In this document: piece after piece, positions 1 through 7,646 of the stretch
How the letters are laid out: each line of letters starts with the position of its first letter
Position numbering within the stretch: the first letter of the stretch is position 1
NCBI RefSeq assembly: GCF_021261325.1
Contig: NZ_JAJSBI010000043.1
Coordinates: forward strand, 1-50,972
Reading direction: 5' to 3'
From: Streptomyces guryensis
GTDB lineage: Bacteria; Actinomycetota; Actinomycetes; Streptomycetales; Streptomycetaceae
DNA: 50,972 bases
The notes under the pieces: generated by a model
The model's database searches: none
Told to the model about the DNA's origin: nothing
What the model saw: the letters and a program-made list of their open reading frames with translations, nothing else
Program-made: the position numbers and the translations under genes

Positions 1-705
1 GGCGCCGTACAGGGCGCGTTCGCGTTCCACCAGCAGGGGCAGGGTCTGTGAGGCGGTGACGAACTCCCGCAGCGGATGCCGGGCCAGCACCTCGTCCACC
101 TCCGGCGTCAACGCCGCCGCCAGGCGCGAGGCGGCCGGGCGGGTTTCGTCGCGCAGGGCGTCGACGGCGGAGAGGAGCACGTCGCGTCGGCCATCGGGGC
201 TGTCGTCGGCCGCGCGCTCGTACAGTCGCGCGCCCTCCTCCAGGACCAGGTCCGTGTCCATCCCCGCCGGGATCTTGATCTGGGCGTGGTGGCGCCAGGT
301 GGTGATCGGGTCGCCCCATGCCTCCACCGTGTAGGTCCAGCGGCCGGGGTCGCCGGCGGTGACCGTGGCGCCCCAGCGGTCGGTGCCCGGGGCCAGTTCC
401 CGCATGGGCGTCCATGGACCGGGACGGCCCTCCGGGTCGGTCAGGACGACGTTGGCGGCGACCGCGTCATGGCCCTCGCGGAACACGGTGGCCGAGATCT
501 CGAACGACTCGCCGGCCACGGCCTTGGCCGGCCTTCGCCCGTGCTGGACCACCGGGCGGACATCGAGGACTGGTATGCGCCCGATGCCCGCGGCGTCGCC
601 CACGGGTGGTGTCGCCGCGGCCGGCGGACCGGCGTCGGCGGGGCGCACGGGTGGCGCTTCGGTACTGGTCGTCGGGGGTGCTGACGAGTGGTGCGTGGCG
701 GGCAT
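1..705 (-). CDS. glgE: GlgE, alpha-1,4-glucan:maltose-1-phosphate maltosyltransferase (N-terminal part)
   Basis: The reading frame starts at an ATG at 705 and runs off the left edge, so only the first 235 residues are present. A Pro/Ala-rich leader of about 40 residues precedes IGRIPVLDVRPVVQHGRRPA (residues about 42-61), the characteristic start of the GlgE N-terminal immunoglobulin-like domain. This is followed by AVAGESFEISATVFREGHDA and the start of the helical insert. GlgE extends alpha-1,4-glucans with maltose 1-phosphate made from trehalose; the catalytic GH13 barrel lies outside the window. In streptomycetes glgE heads a treS/pep2/glgB cluster, and glgP is the near neighbour here. The family is well supported by the N-terminal sequence; the catalytic residues could not be inspected. 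Confidence 0.9.
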   Translation of the reverse strand, partial: MPATHHSSAPPTTSTEAPPVRPADAGPPAAATPPVGDAAGIGRIPVLDVRPVVQHGRRPAKAVAGESFEISATVFREGHDAVAANVVLTDPEGRPGPWTPMRELAPGTDRWGATVTAGDPGRWTYTVEAWGDPITTWRHHAQIKIPAGMDTDLVLEEGARLYERAADDSPDGRRDVLLSAVDALRDETRPAASRLAAALTPEVDEVLARHPLREFVTASQTLPLLVERERALYGA

Positions 706-873
706 GACCGCTCCTGTCCGCGTCAACGTGGGTGGGCGGATGGCTGTGGGGAGGTGGGTCCTGCGAGTGGTTCCCGTGAACTGCCTGTGTGGTGTACCGG
801 AGGAGCCTTCCCACCCTATTCGGGTACGCAATCCGGCACTTTGTTAACTACTCACGCGTATGTCTACACACAA

Positions 874-907
874 GACCGGTCCCGTTCGTGAACGAACGGG
901 ACCGGTC
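874..907. terminator. 34-bp perfect inverted repeat, likely terminator of the subtilase gene
   Basis: Two 16-base arms (874-889 and 892-907) are exact reverse complements separated by only two bases. The element starts 15 bases beyond the stop codon of the minus-strand protease gene, where an intrinsic terminator is expected. It also insulates glgE, which starts at 705 on the same strand. There is no clear U-tract, which is usual for Streptomyces hairpins. Confidence 0.8.
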
Positions 908-921
908 CGGGGACTGTGCCG

Positions 922-2124
922 CTAAGAAGACGGCACCTGCAGAAGTTCGTCCGGTGAGCCGAGGCCCCGGCCGGAGACCTTCCCGGACACCGCCAGCTTC
1001 ACGAGTGCCCTGGAGACCTGGGCCGGCGTGGCCTTCGGGTGGCCGGCCAGATACAGCGCGGCCGTGCCCGTGACATGCGGGGTCGCCATCGACGTACCGG
1101 AGAAGGTCGCCTTCCCGGTGTCGCTCGCATAGGAGTCCGAGGTGATCGACACCCCGGGGGCGAACAGGTCCACGGCCGAGCCGAAGTTGGAGAAGTTCGC
1201 CCGTGCGTCCGTCCTGTCGGTCGCGCCGACCGTGAGGGCCTCCTGCACGTCCGCCGGGGAGTAGAGGGCGGCCGGCAGGCCGTCGTTCCCGGCGGCAACC
1301 GCGTAGGTGACGCCCGACGCGATGGAGTTGCGTACGGCGGCGTCCAGCTGGGCGTTGTAGGAACCGCCCAGGCTGAGGTTGGCGACCGCCGGTTTCCTCG
1401 CGTGCTTGGTCACCCAGTCGATGCCCGCGATGACCTGCGACGTCGTACCGGCGCCGGTGTTGTCGAGGACGCGGACGGCGACGACCTTGGCCTGCTTGGC
1501 CACGCCGTACTTCGTGCCGGCGATGGTGCCGGCGACATGTGTGCCGTGCCCGTTGCCGTCAGCTGCGGCCTTGTCGTTTCCGACGAAGTCCCAGCCGTAG
1601 CTCGCCCGGCCGCCGAAGTCCTTGTGCGTGATGCGGATACCGGTGTCGATCACGTATGCGGTGACCCCGGCGCCCGCGGCCCTGGGCCAGGTGTAGCCCT
1701 TGTCCAGCGGCAGGCCCGGCTGGTCGATCCGGTCCAGGCCCCAGGACGGCGGGTTCTTCTGCGTGTGGTCGAGGGACACGCGCGTGTCCTGGACGACCGA
1801 GGCGACCTGGGAGTCGGCCGCGAGCAGCCTGGCCTGTCTCTCGTCGGCCGTGATGGCATAGCCGTTGAGGACCGAGCCGTAGGTGTGGCTTATTTTCGCC
1901 CCGTACTTCTCGGCGATGCCCTTTCCGCTCGCCGACGGAGCCTTCGTTCCCCCCTTGAGTGTCACCAGGTAACTTCCGCTGACGGAGCCGGGCTCACCTG
2001 CGCCGAGTATCTGACCCTCCGGTGCGGCGTGCGCGGGCAGGGTGACGGCCGAGAGCGCGGCGGCACAGGCCACCGCGGTCAGAGCCCCTGTCCAGCGCAG
2101 ACGCCGTGTTCGCGTCCGTGCCAT
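922..2124 (-). CDS. Secreted subtilisin-like serine protease (S8) with I9 propeptide
   Basis: A 400-residue preproprotein. A twin-Arg-containing basic stretch and hydrophobic segment ending near AHA (about residue 33) form a signal peptide. Residues about 50-118 match an inhibitor I9 propeptide. The S8 catalytic domain carries Asp160 (VIDTGI), His193 (GNGHGTHVAGT), the oxyanion Asn280 (AAGNDG) and Ser345 (FSGTSMATPH), so the triad is intact. It ends soon after the catalytic domain with no P domain. The start is the ATG at 2124, preceded by a GGAGGGGG ribosome site; the longer frame to 2187 only adds a non-signal leader. It is a likely extracellular protease for nutrient acquisition or morphological turnover. 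It stands alone between glgE and glgP. Confidence 0.92.
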   Translation of the reverse strand: MARTRTRRLRWTGALTAVACAAALSAVTLPAHAAPEGQILGAGEPGSVSGSYLVTLKGGTKAPSASGKGIAEKYGAKISHTYGSVLNGYAITADERQARLLAADSQVASVVQDTRVSLDHTQKNPPSWGLDRIDQPGLPLDKGYTWPRAAGAGVTAYVIDTGIRITHKDFGGRASYGWDFVGNDKAAADGNGHGTHVAGTIAGTKYGVAKQAKVVAVRVLDNTGAGTTSQVIAGIDWVTKHARKPAVANLSLGGSYNAQLDAAVRNSIASGVTYAVAAGNDGLPAALYSPADVQEALTVGATDRTDARANFSNFGSAVDLFAPGVSITSDSYASDTGKATFSGTSMATPHVTGTAALYLAGHPKATPAQVSRALVKLAVSGKVSGRGLGSPDELLQVPSS

Positions 2125-2385
2125 GGTCCGAATCCCCCTCCATTGACTCCACTTGGCAGCCTCTCGTGCGGTGTAGAAGACCCACAAGAGGGCCTACGGG
2201 GGTGGAATCGGCCATGTCGGCCATGACGGATGCGTGGAGGTTGCGGCGTTTTCCGGACGGCGTACGACTGTGGCGTGCTCTTGGGCATGCCGTGGTTGCG
2301 GAGCCCTCCGCACGGATACCGTCGAGGTTGACGACGAGGCGCACAGCGTTGTGCGTCCGCACAGCGACACGCGTCGAGGTGGAAA

Positions 2386-5004
2386 GTGAAGGCGATCCGT
2401 CGATTCACCGTCCGACCCGTTCTCCCCGAACCCCTGCGGCCGCTCAGCGATCTGGCCCGCAATCTGCGCTGGTCCTGGCATGCGGAGACCCGCGACCTGT
2501 TCCAGTCCGTCGACCCCGAGCGCTGGGCCGCCTCGGACGGCGATCCCGTACGGCTCCTGGGCAGCGTGTCGCCGGCGCGGCTCGCGGAGCTGGCCGGGGA
2601 CCACCGTTTCCTGCGCCGGCTGGCGGAGGTGACGGGCGACCTGGACGACTACATGACCGGCGACCGCTGGTACCAGACCCACTCCGGTGAACTCCCGGCC
2701 GCCGTCGCCTACTTCTCGCCCGAGTTCGGCATCACTGCCGCCCTGCCCCAGTACTCCGGCGGCCTCGGCATCCTGGCGGGCGACCATCTGAAGGCGGCCA
2801 GCGACCTCGGCGTACCCCTGGTCGGCGTGGGCCTCCTCTACCGGCACGGCTACTTCCGCCAGTCGCTGTCCCGGGACGGCTGGCAGCAGGAGCACTACCC
2901 CGTCCTGGACCCCAACGAGCTGCCCGTGGCCCTTCTGGAGGAACCCGACGGCACCCCGGCCCAGGTCTCCCTGGCCCTCCCCGGCGGCCGGCAGCTGCAC
3001 GCCCGTATCTGGCTGGCCCAGGTCGGCCGGGTCCCGCTGCTGATGCTCGACTCGGACGTCGAGGACAACAACTTCGGCGAGCGCGGGGTGACCGACCGGC
3101 TCTACGGCGGCGGCAGCGAGCACCGTCTGCTGCAGGAGATGCTCCTCGGCATAGGGGGAGTGCGGGCCGTCCGGACGTACTGCCGGCTGACCGGCCACCC
3201 CGGGCCCGAGGTCTTCCACACCAACGAGGGCCATGCCGGCTTCCTGGGCCTGGAGCGGATCGCCGAACTCTGCGAGGACGGTCTCGACTTCGACTCCGCC
3301 CTCGAAGCGGTCCGGGCCGGGACCGTCTTCACCACCCACACCCCGGTCCCGGCCGGCATCGACCGGTTCGACCGCGAGCTGGTCGCCCACCACTTCGGCC
3401 CCGACACCGAACTCCCGGGCATCGACGTCGAACGCATCCTGCGACTCGGCATGGAGACCTACCCCGGCGGTGAACCGAACCTCTTCAACATGGCCGTGAT
3501 GGGCCTGCGCCTGGGCCAGCGCGCCAACGGCGTCTCCCTCCTGCACGGTCAGGTCAGCCGCGAGATGTTCTCCGGGCTGTGGCCGGGATTCGACCCCGAG
3601 GAGGTGCCGATCACCTCCGTGACCAACGGGGTGCACGCGCCTACCTGGGTCGCCCCCGAGGTGTTCCGGCTCGGCGCCCGGCAGATCGGCGCCCAGCGCA
3701 CCGAGGACGCGCTGACCGTCGGCGGCTCGGACCGCTGGGACGCGGTGGGGGACATCCCCGACCAGGACATCTGGGAGCTCAGGCGGAACCTGCGCGAGCA
3801 GCTGGTGGACGAGGTGCGGGTGCGGCTGCGCGCCTCCTGGCGTCAACGCGGGGCGGGGACGGCCGAGTTGGGGTGGATCGACGGCGTCCTCGACCCGGAC
3901 GTCCTCACCATCGGCTTCGCCCGCCGAGTCCCGTCGTACAAGCGCCTGACCCTGATGCTGCGCGACCGCGACCGCCTCATGGACCTGCTCCTGCACCCGG
4001 AGCGCCCGATCCAGATCGTGGTCGCGGGCAAGGCGCACCCGGCGGACGACGGCGGAAAGCGCCTGGTCCAGGAACTGGTCCGGTTCGCCGACGACCCGCG
4101 GGTCCGCCACCGCATCGTCTTCCTCCCCGACTACGGCATGGCGATGGCGCAGAAGCTCTACCCCGGCTGCGACATCTGGCTCAACAACCCCCTCCGCCCC
4201 CTGGAGGCCTGCGGCACCTCCGGCATGAAGGCGGCGCTGAACGGCTGTCTCAACCTCTCCGTCCTGGACGGCTGGTGGGACGAGTGGTTCCAGCCGGACT
4301 TCGGCTGGGCGATCCCCACGGCCGACGGCGCCGGCACCGACCCCGACCACCGCGACGCCATAGAGGCCGACGCGCTCTACGACCTGCTGGAACAGCGCGT
4401 GGCCCCGCGCTTCTACGAGCGGGGGCAGCACGGTCTGCCCGACCGGTGGATCGAGATGGTCCGCCAGACCCTGACCCTGCTCGGCCCGAAGGTGCTGGCC
4501 GGCCGCATGGTCCGCGAGTACGTCGAGCGCCTCTACGCACCGGCCGCCCACGCCCACCGTGCCATGGACCCCGGTTCCGCGCGCGAACTCGCCGCCTGGA
4601 AGGCACGGGTGCGGGCCGCCTGGCACGGCGTCACCGTCGACCATGTGGAGACGTCCGCCGCCACGGCCACCGCGGAACTCGGCAGCACGTTCGGACTACG
4701 GGTGCGCGTGGGCCTCGGCGAGCTCGGCCCCGACGACGTGGAGGTCCAGGCCGTCTCCGGCCGCGTCGACCCCGAGGACCGCATCGCGGACGCGACGACC
4801 GTCGCGCTCAAACCGGCGGGCGGCCCCGACACCGAGGGCAGGTGGGTCTACGAGGGCCCCCTCTCCCTCGACCGCACCGGCCCCTACGGCTACACGGTCC
4901 GCATACTGCCGGCGCACCGACTCCTGGCGTCAGGAGTGGAACTGGGGCTGGTGGCGGTGCCTTCGGAGGGGACGGGAGAGGGGGCCGGGGTGCTGATGCG
5001 GTGA
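2386..5004 (+). CDS. glgP: Glycogen/alpha-glucan phosphorylase (GT35, DUF3417 N-terminus)
   Basis: An 872-residue enzyme that releases glucose 1-phosphate from alpha-1,4-glucan with phosphate. It begins with the DUF3417 domain typical of actinobacterial GlgP (NLRWSWHAETRDLFQSVDP, residues about 26-44). The PLP site is in ACGTSGMKAALNGC, with Lys at residue 615. AVAYFSPEFGI near the N-terminus and VTNGVHAPTW mid-protein are conserved phosphorylase blocks. The chosen start is GTG 2386, preceded by GAGGTGGAAA. It is convergent with the DUF1990 gene and lies in the same neighbourhood as glgE, so storage and mobilisation enzymes are grouped. The last 100 or so residues, after the catalytic core, are poorly conserved. 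Confidence 0.95.
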   Translation: MKAIRRFTVRPVLPEPLRPLSDLARNLRWSWHAETRDLFQSVDPERWAASDGDPVRLLGSVSPARLAELAGDHRFLRRLAEVTGDLDDYMTGDRWYQTHSGELPAAVAYFSPEFGITAALPQYSGGLGILAGDHLKAASDLGVPLVGVGLLYRHGYFRQSLSRDGWQQEHYPVLDPNELPVALLEEPDGTPAQVSLALPGGRQLHARIWLAQVGRVPLLMLDSDVEDNNFGERGVTDRLYGGGSEHRLLQEMLLGIGGVRAVRTYCRLTGHPGPEVFHTNEGHAGFLGLERIAELCEDGLDFDSALEAVRAGTVFTTHTPVPAGIDRFDRELVAHHFGPDTELPGIDVERILRLGMETYPGGEPNLFNMAVMGLRLGQRANGVSLLHGQVSREMFSGLWPGFDPEEVPITSVTNGVHAPTWVAPEVFRLGARQIGAQRTEDALTVGGSDRWDAVGDIPDQDIWELRRNLREQLVDEVRVRLRASWRQRGAGTAELGWIDGVLDPDVLTIGFARRVPSYKRLTLMLRDRDRLMDLLLHPERPIQIVVAGKAHPADDGGKRLVQELVRFADDPRVRHRIVFLPDYGMAMAQKLYPGCDIWLNNPLRPLEACGTSGMKAALNGCLNLSVLDGWWDEWFQPDFGWAIPTADGAGTDPDHRDAIEADALYDLLEQRVAPRFYERGQHGLPDRWIEMVRQTLTLLGPKVLAGRMVREYVERLYAPAAHAHRAMDPGSARELAAWKARVRAAWHGVTVDHVETSAATATAELGSTFGLRVRVGLGELGPDDVEVQAVSGRVDPEDRIADATTVALKPAGGPDTEGRWVYEGPLSLDRTGPYGYTVRILPAHRLLASGVELGLVAVPSEGTGEGAGVLMR

Positions 5005-5014
5005 GCAAATCCAT

Positions 5015-5071
5015 CCCTGGCGGGCACTCTCAGCCCTGGCGGGCACTCTCAGGCCGGGCGGGCACCCTCAG
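5015..5071. repeat. Three tandem 19-bp repeats after glgP
   Basis: CCCTGGCGGGCACTCTCAG occurs exactly at 5015-5033 and 5034-5052, and a diverged copy (GCCGGGCGGGCACCCTCAG) fills 5053-5071. The array lies just after the glgP stop and runs directly into the dispersed intergenic element at 5069. No function is evident. Confidence 0.9.
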
Positions 5072-5138
5072 CCCGTCCGGCGTTTGAGGACGAGGCCGTC
5101 CAGGCCGACAGCGGGGGCCTGGGGGCGGGAGCCCCCGG
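5069..5138 (+). repeat. Dispersed intergenic repeat, copy 1, with terminator-like hairpin
   Basis: This segment begins CAGCCCGTCCGGCGTTTGAG and ends in a GGGGGC/GCCCCC hairpin (5113-5118 with 5131-5136). The same element occurs in reverse orientation at 29287-29356 with only scattered differences. I recall GTCCGGCGTTTGAGGACGAG as a common intergenic sequence in many Streptomyces genomes. Here it sits between the convergent glgP and DUF1990 genes and probably acts as a terminator. Confidence 0.8.
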
Positions 5139-5159
5139 TCAACGGCGCCCGAACCCCGC

Positions 5160-5678
5160 TCACGCCTCGGAGAGCGGCGCGCACAACTCCCGGAGAACCT
5201 TCCCGCACCGCCGCGCGTAAGCGCTCTGCAGGCCCCGTGTGGCCGGCCCGCCCGCCCGGGCGTACCACTTCGCGGGCTTGCTGAACGCGGCCACCGTCAG
5301 CCACACCGTGCCGTCGCCCGTGCGTTCCACGACGAAGAGTTCCTCGCCGCACTCCGGGTGGCCGGTCAGCGTGCCGTACGCCCAGCCCGCGCGGCGGGGC
5401 TCCTCGACCGTGTAGATGATGCGGCACGGCGCCTTGATCACCCCGGCGAGGGTGACGGTGACGTCGACCTCCGGTGCGGCGCGGTCCGCGCTCGCGTCGA
5501 TGCCCAAGCCCAGTTCCCGGTGCATCTCCCAGGTGAGGACCGCCTCGGCCGCTCGGCGGAAGCAGGGTTCCCCCTCGCCGATGCGCGTGCGCACATCCAG
5601 GGGGCGGAAGCCCGGCGGGCAGAAACCGCGGCGGCGGGTGCCGCCGACGTCGTCGTAGGTGAAGTCCTCCAGGCGCAT
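5160..5678 (-). CDS. DUF1990 family protein
   Basis: A 172-residue soluble protein starting MRLEDFTYDDVGGTRRRG. The pattern FRRAAEAVLTWEMHRELGL, then a beta-rich segment with YTVEEPRRAGWAYGTLTGHP and a glycine-spaced GEELFVVERT block, is the DUF1990 (YndH-like) fold family. No catalytic role is established. No signal peptide or membrane segment is visible. I chose ATG 5678 over 5687 because a TACTCT -10 box lies 8 bases upstream of 5678 and no Shine-Dalgarno is present, suggesting a leaderless mRNA. It is convergent with glgP. Confidence 0.8.
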   Translation of the reverse strand: MRLEDFTYDDVGGTRRRGFCPPGFRPLDVRTRIGEGEPCFRRAAEAVLTWEMHRELGLGIDASADRAAPEVDVTVTLAGVIKAPCRIIYTVEEPRRAGWAYGTLTGHPECGEELFVVERTGDGTVWLTVAAFSKPAKWYARAGGPATRGLQSAYARRCGKVLRELCAPLSEA

Positions 5679-5686
5679 GGGACACA

Positions 5687-5692
5687 AGAGTA
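5687..5692 (-). promoter_or_regulatory. Candidate -10 box for leaderless transcription of the DUF1990 gene
   Basis: On the minus strand TACTCT (consensus TANNNT) ends 8 bases before the ATG at 5678. Transcription would start at or next to the start codon. The absence of a purine-rich ribosome site supports this. No -35 was assigned. Confidence 0.45.
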
Positions 5693-5747
5693 GGGCGGCA
5701 CCCGGGAATGCCTTCCTCCCGGGTGCCGCCCGCCAACCCCCCTCGGG

Positions 5748-7412
5748 TCAGCTCACGTTGACCGCGGCCCAGGCCGCGGCGACCGTCTTGTACTCGGTGC
5801 TGCTGGATCCGTACAGGCTCGCCGCCGCCGCCAGCGTGCCCGCGCGGGCCGCCTTGTAGTCGGTGGTCGAGGTGAACTGCTCGGTCAGCGCCTTGTACCA
5901 GATCTGCAGCGCCTTGTCCCGTCCGATGCCGGTGACCGTGGAGCCGTTGGACGTCGGCGAGTTGTAGCTGACGCCGTTGATCGTCTTCGCGCCGCTGCCC
6001 TCGGACAGCAGGTAGAAGAAGTGGTTCGCGACGCCGGACGAGTAGTGGACGTCCAGGTTGCCGACGGAGGAGGACCAGGAGTCCGCCGAGCCGCCGTCCT
6101 TGCTGGGCTTGTCCATGTAGCGCAGCGGAGTGCCGTCGCCGTTGATGTCGATCTTCTCGCCGATGAGGTAGTCGCCCTTGTCGGTCGAGTTGTTCGCGAA
6201 GAACTCCACGCCGGTGCCGAAGATGTCCGAGGTCGCCTCGTTCAGGCCGCCGGACTCACCGCTGTAGTCCAGGCCCGCGGTGTTGGCGGTGACGCCGTGG
6301 CTCATCTCGTGGCCGGCCACGTCCAGCGAGGTCAGCGGGTGCGTGTTGCTGTCGCCGTCGCCGTAGGTCATGCAGAAGCAGCTGTCGTCCCAGAACGCGT
6401 TCACGTACGAGCTGCCGTAGTGGACGCGCGAGTAGGCGCCGACACCGTCGTCCTTGATGCCGCTGCGGCCGAAGGTGGACTTGTAGAAGTCCCAGGTCTC
6501 CTGCGCGCCGTAGGCCGCGTCGGCGGCCGCGGTCACGTCGGTGCTGGAGCTGGAGGCGGCGCCGGTGCCCCACGTGTTCGTGGTGTTGGTGAACAGGGTG
6601 CCGGTGCCGGAGCTGCTGCTGTGCTTCAGGTTGTACGTCTTGTGACCGCCGCGCGAGGCGTCGGTCAGCGAGTACGTCGAGCCCGACAGCGTGGTGGTGA
6701 GGCTGACCGTGCCCGAGTACAGCGTCTTGCCGGTGCCGGTCGCGTTCTCGATGGCCTGGTACTCGTAGAGCTTCTTGCCGGTGGCCGCGTCGGTGATGAC
6801 GTGCAGCGCGTTCGGGGTGCCGTCGTCCTGGAGGCCGCCGACGACGGTCTCGATGGCGAGGACGGGCTTGCCGGAGCCGGCCCAGATGACCTTGCGGGCC
6901 TTGTCCGCGGAGGTCTTGGCGGAGCCCGCCGCCTTGGCGGCGGTCAGCGCCTGCTTCTCGGCCTTGGCGGTGGTGATCTGCGGCTTGAGCGAGGCCACCT
7001 TGATGGCCGCCTTCGTCGCCTTGACGACGCTCTCGGTCTTGCCGGCCTTCGTCGCGACGACCAGGTCGCCGCCGAGGACGGGCAGGCCCGCGTAGGTGCG
7101 CTCGTAGCGGGTGTGGACCGTGCCGTCGGCGTCCTTGACGACGTCCTTGACGACCAGATTCTCCTTGGTGCCGAGGCCTATCTGCTGCGCCGTGTCGGCG
7201 ACGTCGGCCTGCGCCTTCTGGATGAGGGAGACGCGGGTCGCGGCCGACAGCGCGGCAGGGGAGCCGGCCGTGCGGGCCGTGGCCGTGGAGTCCGCCGTGG
7301 TCTGGGCGGCGGCCGAACCGGTGGTCAGACCGGTGGTGAGCAGGGCTCCGGCGGCAACGGCGGTTGCGATGGCCAGAGTCGAGCGCTTGTGACGCGCGTA
7401 GAGGGGGGTCAC
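5748..7412 (-). CDS. Secreted neutral zinc metalloprotease, M4 (thermolysin) family
   Basis: A 554-residue preproenzyme. A signal peptide (about residues 10-36, ending TTGSAAAQ) is followed by FTP and PepSY-like propeptide segments to about residue 230. The M4 domain has the zinc motif HEMSH (His368, Glu369, His372) and the second ligand block GGLNEATSDIFG with Glu392 and Asp396. The start is GTG 7412, with AAGGAG five bases upstream. The protein lacks the C-terminal P domain of its neighbour at 7647-9665, to which it is otherwise closely similar throughout, so the pair looks like a tandem duplication. It probably acts in extracellular protein degradation. Confidence 0.95.
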   Translation of the reverse strand: MTPLYARHKRSTLAIATAVAAGALLTTGLTTGSAAAQTTADSTATARTAGSPAALSAATRVSLIQKAQADVADTAQQIGLGTKENLVVKDVVKDADGTVHTRYERTYAGLPVLGGDLVVATKAGKTESVVKATKAAIKVASLKPQITTAKAEKQALTAAKAAGSAKTSADKARKVIWAGSGKPVLAIETVVGGLQDDGTPNALHVITDAATGKKLYEYQAIENATGTGKTLYSGTVSLTTTLSGSTYSLTDASRGGHKTYNLKHSSSSGTGTLFTNTTNTWGTGAASSSSTDVTAAADAAYGAQETWDFYKSTFGRSGIKDDGVGAYSRVHYGSSYVNAFWDDSCFCMTYGDGDSNTHPLTSLDVAGHEMSHGVTANTAGLDYSGESGGLNEATSDIFGTGVEFFANNSTDKGDYLIGEKIDINGDGTPLRYMDKPSKDGGSADSWSSSVGNLDVHYSSGVANHFFYLLSEGSGAKTINGVSYNSPTSNGSTVTGIGRDKALQIWYKALTEQFTSTTDYKAARAGTLAAAASLYGSSSTEYKTVAAAWAAVNVS

Positions 7413-7581
7413 ACAAGCTCCTTGTGGTGGGGGAGTCCGGCACGGCGTGGGGCGCCCGGCCGACGTTGTTGTGAAGTTGTGCGGCGGTTGTGGAGAAGAG
7501 TGACATCAAGGCGCGTACATGTCATGACCCTCAAGTGATGTTGGCTGAAAGTCGACTGTCCGGTTAACGTTTCAGGAATGT

Positions 7582-7627
7582 AAACGGGCGCCGCCCCGGG
7601 ATCGTGACCCGGGACGGCGCCTGTTTC
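7582..7627. terminator. Strong hairpin between the two M4 protease genes
   Basis: AAACGGGCGCCG and its imperfect reverse complement CGGCGCCTGTTT bracket an inner CCCGGG/CCCGGG stem, giving a long hairpin. It starts about 20 bases beyond the stop codon at 7647, so it probably ends transcription of the upstream protease and separates it from the downstream paralogue. Confidence 0.8.
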
Positions 7628-7646
7628 CGGTTCCGCTGCCCGCGGT

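Noticed and set aside
874..907. Transposon terminal inverted repeat or attachment site
   Set aside because: A single hairpin-like palindrome with a two-base loop after a stop codon fits a terminator; there is no second copy, target duplication, transposase or integrase nearby.
2194..4644. 816-codon minus-strand open frame opposite glgP
   Set aside because: glgP is unambiguous on the plus strand; the antisense frame shows no domain, only the low-complexity pattern of a reverse-strand shadow.
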